From contig NZ_BNAY01000004.1 in the NCBI RefSeq assembly GCF_014654365.1, positions 692,389-756,388 on the forward strand: DNA of 64,000 bases, given 5' to 3'. Shown one piece after another: positions 26,203-33,878 of this stretch. The notes beneath the pieces were generated by a model, which was given only the letters and a program-made list of their open reading frames with translations, was not told the origin of the DNA and made no database searches. Origin of the DNA: Amycolatopsis oliviviridis (GTDB lineage Bacteria; Actinomycetota; Actinomycetes; Mycobacteriales; Pseudonocardiaceae). Positions within the stretch are counted from its first letter, which is position 1, and each line of letters starts with the position of its first letter. Position numbers and translations under genes: made by a program.

Positions 26203-26646
26203 GTGACGGCCAAAGCGGAGCGGGTGAGGCGCATCGGGTGGTATGCCGCCCTCGTTGTCGCCTCACTCGTCACCGTGCTCTGCGTCTCGCTGCTGTTCGC
26301 CGCGTTCCGCAACGACAGCGCGATCGAAGCGCAGCTCGGCCAGGCGACCGCACAGGTCGAGACCGTGTCGTTCGATCGGACGATCATCAACTACGCCACC
26401 CCCGACGGCATCATGCACAGCCCGTCCAACGGCGTGCTCTACCCGGCCGGGCTGGCCGCCGGGCAGCTGGTGAACATCGAGTACGACGCCGGCGACCCGG
26501 AACTCGCGCGGGTGGCCGGGCGCTCGGCGACGAACACGCTGCTGCCGCTGGGCAGCATGATCTTCTTCACCTGGGTGATCGCCGGGCCGCTGCTGTGGTG
26601 GATCCGGCGGCAGAACGTCCGGTCTCGCGCCGAGTCGTCCGTCTGA
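26203..26646 (+). CDS. DUF3592 membrane protein
   Basis: A 147-residue protein with two membrane helices (about 11-35 and 114-135) flanking a small extracellular beta domain (VETVSFDRTIINYATPDG ... LAAGQLVNIEYDAGDPEL), the form of DUF3592 proteins. A homologue sits between menD and mgtA in mycobacteria (Rv0556), the same relative place as here. Function unknown. Unusual GATCACGCG repeats begin at its stop codon. Confidence 0.8.
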   Translation: MTAKAERVRRIGWYAALVVASLVTVLCVSLLFAAFRNDSAIEAQLGQATAQVETVSFDRTIINYATPDGIMHSPSNGVLYPAGLAAGQLVNIEYDAGDPELARVAGRSATNTLLPLGSMIFFTWVIAGPLLWWIRRQNVRSRAESSV

Positions 26647-26815
26647 TCACGCGAGTCCCGCGTCTGATCACGTGTGTCGTCCATCCAGGCACGCGTGTCG
26701 TCCCTCTGATCACGCGAGCCGTCCGATGAGGCCCGCGGGCTCGCTGTGCGGAACCGGCGATCACGCGTGATCAGAAGGCGATCACGCGTGATTGAAGGCG
26801 GGGCTCGCGTGATCG
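26639..26815. repeat. Cluster of GATCACGCG repeats and palindromes
   Basis: Four degenerate units about 21-22 bp long (CGTCTGATCACGCGAGTCC-like) run from 26639 to about 26722, followed by two palindromes, GATCACGCGTGATC (26759-26772) and GATCACGCGTGAT (26780-26792), and one more inverted copy (CTCGCGTGATCGGA, 26803-26816). The units face each other, so the 180-base space can fold as a large stem. It lies between the convergent DUF3592 and IMPase-like genes. Confidence 0.8.
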
Positions 26816-26825
26816 GAGGGCGAAC

Positions 26826-27656
26826 TCAGCCGACTGACTCTCGCCACCAGCCCAGCACCTCGTCGGCCACTCCCGGAGCAGCCACCAACAGCGCGTCGGA
26901 GGGCAGCGCCGCGTCTTCCCCGTGCCGGTCCAGCACCACGGCGCCCGCCTCGATGGCCAGCGCGACCGAGCCGGCGACGTCCCATTCGCGGTAGCTGTGC
27001 AGCACCGCGGCGGCCGCGTGTCCCAGCGCGACCTGCGCGATCGCCAGCGCGGCCGAGCCGAGCACCCGGACCCCGGCGTGCGCGGCGGCGGCCCGTTCGA
27101 TGAACTGGCCCATCCCCGGCCAGACACCCTTGCGCGTGAGTTCCGTGCAGACGATCGCCCCGGCGGTCCCGCGGCGGTCGGTGAGCGTGATCGGCTTCCC
27201 GTTCGCCCGAGCGCCGCGGCCGCGCGCGGCGGCGTAGATCTGGGCCCGGTACGGGTCCGCGACCACGCCCACCACCGGCCCCGAAGCGTCGATCAGGGCG
27301 AGGCTGTACGCGCACCAGGGGACCCCGGCGACGTAGTTCGCGGTGCCGTCGACCGGGTCGACCACCCAGCGGTATTCGGCGACGTCGGCGCCGTGGTCGG
27401 CGCCGAATTCACCGCCGACGACGGGGATGCCGGGGAACTCGGCGGTCAGCACGCGGCGGGTGTGGCGTTCGAGGATCCGGTCCGTGTCGGTGACCCAATC
27501 GAAGGGTGAGTCCTTCGGATCGGGCTGGGCACCACGGCCCGCGGTCGCGGTGATCACGTCGGTCGCGTCGTTGGCCAGCCGCCCGGCCACTTCGAGGGCC
27601 CTCGACAACAGCCCGGGCTCGACTGGCTGAGGCGGCCTTGACGACAGGAGGGTCAT
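26826..27656 (-). CDS. Inositol monophosphatase-family phosphatase
   Basis: A 276-residue protein with the lithium-sensitive phosphatase motifs: GGEFGADHG (metal-binding glutamate), WVVDPVDGTANYVAG, and a C-terminal REWDVAGSVALAIEAGA. Actinobacterial relatives hydrolyse inositol-1-phosphate or histidinol-phosphate. Next to two mannosyltransferase-like genes, inositol phosphate for phosphatidylinositol mannosides would be a sensible substrate, but this is inference. It is divergent from the first glycosyltransferase. Confidence 0.85.
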   Translation of the reverse strand: MTLLSSRPPQPVEPGLLSRALEVAGRLANDATDVITATAGRGAQPDPKDSPFDWVTDTDRILERHTRRVLTAEFPGIPVVGGEFGADHGADVAEYRWVVDPVDGTANYVAGVPWCAYSLALIDASGPVVGVVADPYRAQIYAAARGRGARANGKPITLTDRRGTAGAIVCTELTRKGVWPGMGQFIERAAAAHAGVRVLGSAALAIAQVALGHAAAAVLHSYREWDVAGSVALAIEAGAVVLDRHGEDAALPSDALLVAAPGVADEVLGWWRESVG

Positions 27657-27767
27657 GCCTGCCTAGTGTGGCCGAAACTGGTTTACGGAACACGACCTTG
27701 AGATGACATGTCGTCTGTTCCGTTTTTGTTGGCGTGGGCGTCACAACCGGATGCGAAAGTGATCGTC

Positions 27768-28886
27768 GTGCGAGTCGCGATAGTCACCGAAAGTTTCCTG
27801 CCCCAGGTGAACGGCGTGACCAACTCCGTGCTCCGCGTCGTGGAACACCTCCGCGACCGCGCGCACGACGTGCTGATCATCGCCCCGGGGCCGGGTCCCG
27901 GGGAGTACCTCGGCGCCCCGGTCGTGCGTATCCCCGCCCTCGACTTCCCCGGCGTGAACTCGCTCCCGGTCGGCGTGCCGACCAGGACGGTGCTCACCGC
28001 GCTGGCCGATTTCGGGCCGGACGTGGTGCACCTGGCGTCCCCGTTCGTGGTCGGCGCCCGCGGGCTCGCCGCGGCGAGACGGCTGCGGGTGCCGTGTGTC
28101 GCGGTGTACCAGACCGACATCGCCGGTTTCGCCGCCGCGTACGGCTTCGGCCTCGCCGCCCGCGCGGCTTGGCGCTGGGTACGCCGCCTGCATTCGCGCG
28201 CCGACCGCACGCTCGCGCCGTCGTCGGATTCGATGGAACAGCTGAAACTGCACGGGATCCCGCGGGTGCACCGCTGGGCGCGGGGCGTCGACATCGAGCG
28301 GTTCTCGCCGTCCCACGCCGATCCGGCGTTGCGCGCCGAGCTGGCCCCGAACGGTGAACTGCTGGTCGGGTTCGTCGGCAGGCTCGCGCCCGAAAAGGAG
28401 GTCGAGCGGCTGACCGCGCTCGCCGGGGTCGACGGGATCCGCGTGGTCGTCGTCGGTGACGGGCCGGAACTGCCGATGCTGCGCGAACGCATCCCGGGCG
28501 CGGCGTTCCTCGGCGCTCGATACGGCGAAGAGCTTTCCGCCGCGTACGCGAGCCTCGACGTCTTCGTCCACACAGGACCGCACGAGACGTTCTGCCAGGC
28601 CATCCAGGAGGCGATGGCGTCCGGGCTCCCGGTGCTCGCCCCGGACGCGGGCGGCCCGAAGGACCTGGTCCTGCCCGGCCGCACCGGTTACCTGCTGCCC
28701 GCCGACCGAGCCGGGTTCGCGACGGCGCTGGTGGAGAAGGTGAACGACCTGCGCGACGACGCGTTGCGCGCCAGGCTGGGGGAGAAGGCGCGCAAGGTGG
28801 TGCTGGGCCGGACCTGGCCCGCGGTCTGCCGGGAACTGGTCGGCCACTACGAGGCCGTCCAGGGCAAAGTCGCTCGCGCGGCCTGA
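27768..28886 (+). CDS. mgtA: GT4 glycosyltransferase, probable mannosyltransferase
   Basis: A 372-residue GT-B enzyme. VRVAIVTESFLPQVNGVTNSV is the nucleotide-sugar fold start, and the retaining GT4 C-terminal motif is seen as GPHETFCQAIQEAMASGLPV. FVGRLAPEKEVERL is the typical donor-domain start. Its position between the DUF3592/menD genes and menG matches mycobacterial mgtA (Rv0557), an alpha-mannosyltransferase in glycolipid and lipomannan synthesis. GTG 27768 is chosen; GTG 27759 and ATG 27708 are in frame and less family-like. The gene is followed by a second GT4 gene after 3 bases. Confidence 0.8.
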   Translation: MRVAIVTESFLPQVNGVTNSVLRVVEHLRDRAHDVLIIAPGPGPGEYLGAPVVRIPALDFPGVNSLPVGVPTRTVLTALADFGPDVVHLASPFVVGARGLAAARRLRVPCVAVYQTDIAGFAAAYGFGLAARAAWRWVRRLHSRADRTLAPSSDSMEQLKLHGIPRVHRWARGVDIERFSPSHADPALRAELAPNGELLVGFVGRLAPEKEVERLTALAGVDGIRVVVVGDGPELPMLRERIPGAAFLGARYGEELSAAYASLDVFVHTGPHETFCQAIQEAMASGLPVLAPDAGGPKDLVLPGRTGYLLPADRAGFATALVEKVNDLRDDALRARLGEKARKVVLGRTWPAVCRELVGHYEAVQGKVARAA

Positions 28887-28889
28887 CCC

Positions 28890-29993
28890 GTGCACATCGT
28901 GCAGCTCGCCAACTTCTACGGGCCACGCTCGGGCGGGCTGCGGACGGCGCTGCACCATCTCGGCGCCGGTTACGTGGCCAGCGGACATCAGGTGACCCTC
29001 GTGGTGCCGGGGCAGCGCTACGCGGACGAGGCGCTGCCTTCGGGCGTCCGCCGGTTTTCTCTTCCGGCACCGCAGATCCCGGGCACGGGCGGCTACCGTG
29101 CGGTCGATCCGCACCGGGTCCGCGCGGTGCTGAACCGCCTCGAACCGGACAGACTGGAAGTGTCCGACAGGCTCACGCTGCGCGGTATGGGCGTCTGGGC
29201 GCGGCGCAACGGCGTGCCCAGCATGGTGATCTCGCACGAACGGCTGGACAGGCTGCTGGAGCAGTTCCTGATGCCGGAGCCCGTCGCGCGGCGCGTCGCG
29301 GACGTCGCGAACCGGCGGATGGCGCGGGGCTACGACACGGTCGTCTGCACGACGGCGTTCGCCCGCGCGGAGTTCGACCGGATCGCCGCGCCGAACGTGC
29401 GGCGCGTCCCGCTCGGTGTCGACCTCACGACGTTCGCCCCGGCCCGGCGCGACGACGGCTGGCGGCACACGCTGTCCGGGAACGCGGACGCGCTGCTCGT
29501 CCACTGTGGACGCCTGTCGCCGGAGAAACACGTCGAGCGCAGTGTGGACACCGTCGCCGAGCTGACCGAGGCGGGGCATCGCGTCCGGCTCGTGATCGCG
29601 GGCGACGGGCCCCGGCGGCGGGCGCTGGAACGGCGGGCGCGCGGGCTCCCGGTGACCTTCCTCGGCTTCCTCTCCGGACGTGGCGACGTCGCGCGCCTGC
29701 TGGCCAGCGCCGACGTCTCGCTCGCGCCCGGTCCACATGAGACGTTCGGGCTGGCGGCGCTGGAGGCGCTCGCCTCGGGCACGCCGGTGGTGGTCTCGGC
29801 GTCGTCGGCGCTGCGGGAGATCGTGCGTCCCGGCTGCGGTGAGGCCGTCGACGATCGCGCCCCGGCGTTCGCGGGCGCGGTCACAGATCTGCTGGAGTGC
29901 CCCGAGGACACGCGACGGGCGGCGGCGCGGGCGCGAGCGGAGGATTTCGCCTGGCCGCGATCGGTCGAAGGAATGCTCTCCGCACTCAAGTGA
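28890..29993 (+). CDS. Second GT4-family glycosyltransferase
   Basis: A 367-residue GT-B protein starting HIVQLANFYGPRSGGLRTAL, with donor-site segments CGRLSPEKHVERSVD and GPHETFGLAALEALASGTPV (retaining E-x7-E motif). It is 3 bases after the mgtA-like gene, clearly one unit, so the pair probably acts in the same mannose- or glucose-containing glycolipid pathway. Acceptor and sugar are unknown. The sequence is only distantly related to its neighbour, so this is not a recent duplication. Confidence 0.85.
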   Translation: MHIVQLANFYGPRSGGLRTALHHLGAGYVASGHQVTLVVPGQRYADEALPSGVRRFSLPAPQIPGTGGYRAVDPHRVRAVLNRLEPDRLEVSDRLTLRGMGVWARRNGVPSMVISHERLDRLLEQFLMPEPVARRVADVANRRMARGYDTVVCTTAFARAEFDRIAAPNVRRVPLGVDLTTFAPARRDDGWRHTLSGNADALLVHCGRLSPEKHVERSVDTVAELTEAGHRVRLVIAGDGPRRRALERRARGLPVTFLGFLSGRGDVARLLASADVSLAPGPHETFGLAALEALASGTPVVVSASSALREIVRPGCGEAVDDRAPAFAGAVTDLLECPEDTRRAAARARAEDFAWPRSVEGMLSALK

Positions 29994-30053
29994 TCTCCAT
30001 CCATGCCCCCGCCACCACCCTCAACGGAGGAGCTTCGCTCCCAGGCCTGATCA

Positions 30054-30073
30054 TTTGTATCTTCTTTGTACAA
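30054..30073 (+). promoter_or_regulatory. AT-rich direct repeat upstream of SARP gene, possible self-binding site
   Basis: TTTGTA occurs at 30054-30059 and 30065-30070, exactly 11 bases apart, in an island of A/T within GC-rich DNA 46-65 bases before the SARP start. SARP proteins bind short direct repeats at 11-bp or 22-bp spacing near the -35 region. TTGTACAA (30066-30073) is also palindromic, so another regulator is possible. Confidence 0.4.
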
Positions 30074-30118
30074 CCGGCATTCATCGTCCCCTCACGCCAT
30101 CGAGCGAGAGGACGGCAC

Positions 30119-30889
30119 GTGAGGTTCGAAGTACTGGGAACGTTCAGCATCTCTTCGGGTTCGCGGTCGGTCCCGCTGCACGGCCGGATGAGAAGAACGC
30201 TTCTCGGCGTGCTGCTGGTCCGCGCGAACACCTACGTTCCGGTGAACGTGCTCACCGAGGCACTGTGGGAGAGCCGGTGGGAGCCCCGGGCGGTGCCGAA
30301 GCTGCACTGGCACGTCCACAAGCTGCGGCAGGCCCTGCCCGAAGGCGACCGGCTCGGGTTCGACAACGGCGGTTACCGGCTGGAGGTCCACCCTGGCGAA
30401 CTCGACGTCGAGACCTTCGAGACGCTCGGGAGCCAGGCGCTCAAGTCCGCGGACCCCGCGCAGCGCGTCTCCCTGATCCGGCAGGCCCTCACGCACTGGC
30501 ACGGCGCGCCCTACGACGGCTTGGACGTCCCGCTGCTTTCGGACGAGACCATGCGCCTCTCGGAGCACCGCCTGGTCCTGCTCGAAGAGCTCTACCAGGC
30601 CGAACTGACCCTCGGGCGGCACGCGAGCGCGGCCCTCGAACTGGCGGATCTGGTGCGGCGGCATCCGTTGCGGCAGCGTGCCCAGTACCTCCTGATGGAC
30701 GCTCTTTGGCGGGCCGGGCGCACGTCCGAAGCGCTGGCGGCGTACCGGCGGGCGCGCCGGTTCTCGGTCGACCATCTCGGCCTCGAACCGGGGCCGGAAC
30801 TGCGGTCGCTGGAGCGGAGGATCCTCGCCGGCGAGGTCGCGGGGGCCGGTGCGCACCGTGCCCCGGCGTTGCTTCACCGGACCAGGTGA
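30119..30889 (+). CDS. SARP-family (AfsR/DnrI/RedD-type) transcriptional regulator
   Basis: A 256-residue protein made only of the SARP core. It has a winged-helix DNA-binding domain (FEVLGTFSISSGSRSVPLHG ... LLGVLLVRANTYVPVNVLTE ... VPKLHWHVHKLRQAL) and the bacterial transcriptional activation domain (about 95-240, ending HLGLEPGPELRSLERRIL). No ATPase or TPR domains follow. GTG 30119 has GAGAGGAC 7 bases upstream. SARPs usually switch on antibiotic clusters; here it lies among glycosyltransferase and menaquinone genes, with no biosynthetic cluster in the window. Confidence 0.9.
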   Translation: MRFEVLGTFSISSGSRSVPLHGRMRRTLLGVLLVRANTYVPVNVLTEALWESRWEPRAVPKLHWHVHKLRQALPEGDRLGFDNGGYRLEVHPGELDVETFETLGSQALKSADPAQRVSLIRQALTHWHGAPYDGLDVPLLSDETMRLSEHRLVLLEELYQAELTLGRHASAALELADLVRRHPLRQRAQYLLMDALWRAGRTSEALAAYRRARRFSVDHLGLEPGPELRSLERRILAGEVAGAGAHRAPALLHRTR

Positions 30890-30958
30890 CCCTACGGGGC
30901 GTCGCTTTGCTCCCGCTTGGCCGAAGTGTCTCAGCGGCGGCGAGTTACTGTTCGGGGT

Positions 30959-31663
30959 ATGTCCCGAGCGAGTCTTGACAAGGATCCGCACGAAGTCGCC
31001 GCCATGTTCGACGACGTCGCGGACGGCTACGACCGCGCGAATTCGTTCATGACCTTCGGCTTCGACCGCCGCTGGCGCACCATCACCGCACGGGTGCTGG
31101 ACGCCAAACGCGGCGAGAAGGTGCTGGACCTCGCGGCGGGCACCGGCGTGTCCACCGTCGAGTACGCGCGCAACGGCGCGTGGTGCCTCGCCGCGGACTT
31201 CTCGGTCGGCATGCTCAAGGCGGGCAGGCATCGCGGCGTCCCGATGGTGGCCGCCGACGCGTTGAAGCTGCCGTTCGCCGACGGCAGCTTCGACGCGGTG
31301 ACCATCTCGCTCGCGCTGCGGAACTTCGTCGACACCAAGGCCGCGCTCACCGAGATCGCGCGGGTGGTCAAACCGGGTGGCCGCCTGGTGATCTGCGAGG
31401 TGTCGACGCCCACATTCCCGCCGATCCGGTTCCTGCACCGCAAGTTCATCCTGCGGCTGCTCACCTGGGTCGGCAGCCGGACCTCATCGAACCCCGAGGC
31501 GTACTCCTACCTGGCCGAATCCATGCTGGCGTGGCCGGATCAGCGGACGCTGGGGGAGATCATCGCGAGCGCGGGCTGGACCGAGGTGGAGTGGCTGAAC
31601 CTCACGTTCGGCGTCGTCGCCATCCACCGTGCCAAAAAGCCCTCCGTAAACTCGCGGCCATGA
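30959..31663 (+). CDS. menG: Demethylmenaquinone methyltransferase
   Basis: A 234-residue class I SAM methyltransferase of the UbiE/MenG type: VAAMFDDVADGYDRANSFMTFG at the start, the SAM loop VLDLAAGTGVSTVEYA, and LRNFVDTKAALTEIARVVKPGG, the family signature. It methylates demethylmenaquinone in the final core step. ATG 30959 follows a spacer from the SARP gene; its stop overlaps menJ's start (ATGA, 31660-31663). Confidence 0.95.
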   Translation: MSRASLDKDPHEVAAMFDDVADGYDRANSFMTFGFDRRWRTITARVLDAKRGEKVLDLAAGTGVSTVEYARNGAWCLAADFSVGMLKAGRHRGVPMVAADALKLPFADGSFDAVTISLALRNFVDTKAALTEIARVVKPGGRLVICEVSTPTFPPIRFLHRKFILRLLTWVGSRTSSNPEAYSYLAESMLAWPDQRTLGEIIASAGWTEVEWLNLTFGVVAIHRAKKPSVNSRP

Positions 31664-32946
31664 CACGTCGCAACCCTGACCACGACGCCGAAGTCATCGT
31701 CGTCGGTGCCGGTCCGGCCGGCTCCACCGCCGCCACGTACCTCGCCCGCGCGGGCGTCGACGTGCTGCTGCTGGAGAAGACCGAGTTCCCGCGCGAGAAG
31801 GTGTGCGGCGACGGTCTGACCCCGCGCGGCGTCAAGCAGCTCATCGACCTGGGGATCGACACCAGCGAGGACGCGGGGTGGGTGCACAGCCGCGGCCTGC
31901 GGATCCTCACCGGCGAGCTGACGCTGGAGCTCGACTGGCCGGATCTGACCAGCTACCCGCCCTACGGCGTCTCGCGGACCCGTCAGGACTTCGACGACCT
32001 GCTCGCGAAGACCGCGGTCAAGGCGGGCGCGCGGCTCTACGAGCGCACCACCGTCACCGGCGCGATCACCGGCCCCACCGGCCGTGTGATCGGTGTCGAG
32101 GCGAAGGTCGGCCCGGAGAAGACGCCGGTGAGCTACCGCGCTCCGCTGGTCCTGGCCTGCGACGGCGTCTCCGCGCGGCTCGCGCTGAGCGTCGGCATCC
32201 AGAAGAACGAGAAGCGCCCGATGGGCGTCGCGGTGCGGCAGTACTACAAGAGCCCGCGCCACGACGACCCGTTCATCGAGGGCCACCTGGAGCTGTGGGA
32301 CCGCTCGGACCCGCGCGACCCGAAGCTGCTTCCCGGCTACGGCTGGGCGTTCCCGCTGGGCGACGGCACGGTGAACGTCGGCCTTGGCATGCTGTCGACG
32401 TCGGCGGCGTTCCGCAGCACCGACTACCGCGCGCTGCTGCGCCAGTGGCTCGACGGGACGCCCGAGGAATGGGGCTACCGCGAGGAGAACGCCATCGGCA
32501 AGGTCGGCGGCGCCGGTCTCCCGATGGGCTTCAACCGCACCCCGCACTACCGCGACGGCCTGCTGCTGCTCGGCGACGCGGGCGGCATGGTCAGCCCGTT
32601 CAACGGTGAGGGCATCTCGGCCGCGATGGAGTCCGCGCAGCTGGCGTCGGAGTTCGTCGTGCAGGCGCTGGCGCGGCGCGAAGGACCTTCGCGTGAGCGG
32701 GCGCTGGAGGGCTACCCGCGCGCTGTCGGGGAGCTGATGGGCGGCTACTACCGGCTCGGCAACGTGTTCGCGAAGCTGATCGGGAAGCCGAAGGTCATGC
32801 ACGCCGCGACGAAGTACGGGCTGCGGATCAACTCGATCCTTCCGTTGGTCTACAAGGGACTTTCCGGCTGCTACGACGCCAAGGGCGGGGACGGCGTCGA
32901 CCGCCTCATCGCCGCTCTGGCCCGCGCCACCCCCACTCCGCGCTGA
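31660..32946 (+). CDS. menJ: Menaquinone tail reductase (geranylgeranyl reductase family)
   Basis: A 428-residue FAD enzyme. VIVVGAGPAGSTAATYLARAG is the dinucleotide fold, then EFPREKVCGDGLTPRGV (family CGDGL motif) and LLLGDAGGMVSPFNGEGISAAM, the second FAD motif. The mycobacterial counterpart MenJ (Rv0561c) saturates one isoprene unit of menaquinone-9. Coupling to menG by ATGA supports a role on the quinone tail rather than archaeal lipids. A 28-bp inverted repeat follows. Confidence 0.92.
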   Translation: MTRRNPDHDAEVIVVGAGPAGSTAATYLARAGVDVLLLEKTEFPREKVCGDGLTPRGVKQLIDLGIDTSEDAGWVHSRGLRILTGELTLELDWPDLTSYPPYGVSRTRQDFDDLLAKTAVKAGARLYERTTVTGAITGPTGRVIGVEAKVGPEKTPVSYRAPLVLACDGVSARLALSVGIQKNEKRPMGVAVRQYYKSPRHDDPFIEGHLELWDRSDPRDPKLLPGYGWAFPLGDGTVNVGLGMLSTSAAFRSTDYRALLRQWLDGTPEEWGYREENAIGKVGGAGLPMGFNRTPHYRDGLLLLGDAGGMVSPFNGEGISAAMESAQLASEFVVQALARREGPSRERALEGYPRAVGELMGGYYRLGNVFAKLIGKPKVMHAATKYGLRINSILPLVYKGLSGCYDAKGGDGVDRLIAALARATPTPR

Positions 32947-32962
32947 CCCCACGCTGACGCCA

Positions 32963-33027
32963 CGCATTTCGTCCTCTGATTGCGGTAGTTCGCGTTCTGA
33001 ACTACCGCAATCAGAGGACGAAATGCG
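32963..33027. repeat. 28-bp-arm palindromic repeat, family copy 3
   Basis: Perfect arms 32963-32990 and 33000-33027 (begin CGCATTTCGTCCTCTGATTG) enclose nine bases. Same family as 10862 and 11666; the variable stretch GATT/AATC again differs on both arms together, so pairing is kept. It lies 16 bases after the menJ stop and may end that transcript. Confidence 0.9.
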
Positions 33028-33267
33028 GTGGGCCAGGGCGCGCGACCACACGTCTGGACCAGTCACGGGTACTCCGCGCAGTGGTATCGGTCACAGGACA
33101 AAAGTGGTCAATCGGACGTCCCGAGTCGATCTTCGGAACGACGTCGCAGGTCACCGGTATCGCACGCGGGAAGAAACCGTGCTGGCCGTGCGGTCAAGTT
33201 AGGGCAGCCTTATAGCACGGGGCCTAGGGACAAGAATGTGAGTCACGTCCTACACTCCCCCCATGCT

Positions 33268-33285
33268 TTGTGAATCGCTTCACAT
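33268..33285. promoter_or_regulatory. Rex operator 1 (upstream of nuo)
   Basis: TTGTGAATCGCTTCACAT matches the Rex consensus TTGTGAANNNNTTCACAA at 13 of 14 fixed bases. Rex is a NADH/NAD+-sensing repressor in actinobacteria that controls nuo and cytochrome bd genes. The site lies about 180 bases before nuoA. Confidence 0.82.
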
Positions 33286-33298
33286 CCTCGACGGGAGG

Positions 33299-33318
33299 CT
33301 TGTGAACTATTTCACAAG
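33299..33318. promoter_or_regulatory. Rex operator 2, perfect palindrome
   Basis: CTTGTGAACTATTTCACAAG has perfect 8-base arms and the full Rex consensus TTGTGAA-N4-TTCACAA. Its centre is 32 bp from the first site, about three helical turns, so two Rex dimers would sit on one face of the DNA. Confidence 0.88.
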
Positions 33319-33343
33319 CAAGGGGGTCGTCATGCACGGCCCG

Positions 33344-33362
33344 TAAGGGTTGCCTAACCCTC
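33344..33362. promoter_or_regulatory. Possible iron box (IdeR/DmdR-like)
   Basis: TAAGGGTTGCCTAACCCTC contains the palindrome AGGGTTGCCTAACCCT and matches the 19-bp IdeR/DmdR consensus (TTAGGTTAGSCTAACCTAA) at about 14 positions. A weaker match lies at 33199-33217. Iron control of an iron-sulfur-rich complex is plausible but unproven. Confidence 0.3.
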
Positions 33363-33458
33363 GGCGGTGTGACCCAGGTGACTTAGGGTGCCGACCGAGG
33401 GAAGCGGTGAACCCCGACTCGAAAACCGCAGCGGCGCGGAAAGGATGGCGAAAACCCC

Positions 33459-33872
33459 GTGCTGATGTTGCCCGTGCTGGCCCAGGCGGACACCACGAAG
33501 GTGCCCAATCTGGACATGTACCTCCCCTTGGTCCTCCTGTTCGTCCTCGCGCTCGCGTTCGCGGTGCTTTCGGTGCTGCTCGGCCCGCTCGTCGGCCCGA
33601 GCCGCGCCAACAAGGCGAAGCTCGCGGCCTACGAATGCGGCATCGAACCGTCGCCGCAGCCGGTCGTCGGCGGCGGCCGGATGCCGGTCGCGTACTACAT
33701 CACCGCGATGCTGTTCATCCTGTTCGACATCGAGATGGTCTTCCTCTACCCGTTCGCGGTCTCCGCGGACGCGCTGGGCATGTTCGGCCTGGTGGAGATC
33801 GTGCTGTTCATCGCGACGGTCGGTTTCGCGTACGCCTACGTGTGGCGTCGCGGCGGCCTGGATTGGAACTAG
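33459..33872 (+). CDS. nuoA: NADH-quinone oxidoreductase subunit A
   Basis: A 137-residue protein with three membrane helices. The conserved loop AAYECGIEPSPQPVVGGG and the segment ITAMLFILFDIEMVFLYPFAV, with acidic residues in the helix, identify NuoA. It belongs to the membrane arm near the quinone site. GTG 33459 starts the long nuo transcript. The N-terminal 20 residues are variable. nuoB follows after 6 bases. Confidence 0.95.
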   Translation: MLMLPVLAQADTTKVPNLDMYLPLVLLFVLALAFAVLSVLLGPLVGPSRANKAKLAAYECGIEPSPQPVVGGGRMPVAYYITAMLFILFDIEMVFLYPFAVSADALGMFGLVEIVLFIATVGFAYAYVWRRGGLDWN

Positions 33873-33878
33873 AGAAGC

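Larger units (their letters stand above)
33028..33458 (+). other. Long untranslated region upstream of nuoA
   Basis: After the repeat, 431 bases before nuoA hold no convincing gene. It contains two Rex-type operators (33268-33285 and 33299-33318), two weaker iron-box-like palindromes (33199-33217 and 33344-33362), and CG-poor stretches likely to be promoter DNA. The last 60 bases lead into nuoA without a strong ribosome site; GGAAAGGA lies at 33437-33444. Confidence 0.7.

Noticed and set aside
27708..27767. ATG 27708 as start of the mgtA-like gene
   Set aside because: It would add 20 residues of unusual composition; the family fold begins at VRVAIVTESF, encoded from GTG 27768.
30959..31663. 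Ubiquinone methyltransferase (ubiE)
   Set aside because: Actinobacteria use menaquinone, and the gene is coupled to menJ, so menG is the better name.
33028..33273. 81-codon frame upstream of nuoA
   Set aside because: It lacks a ribosome site, has poor codon choice and overlaps the Rex operator region; no domain is visible.
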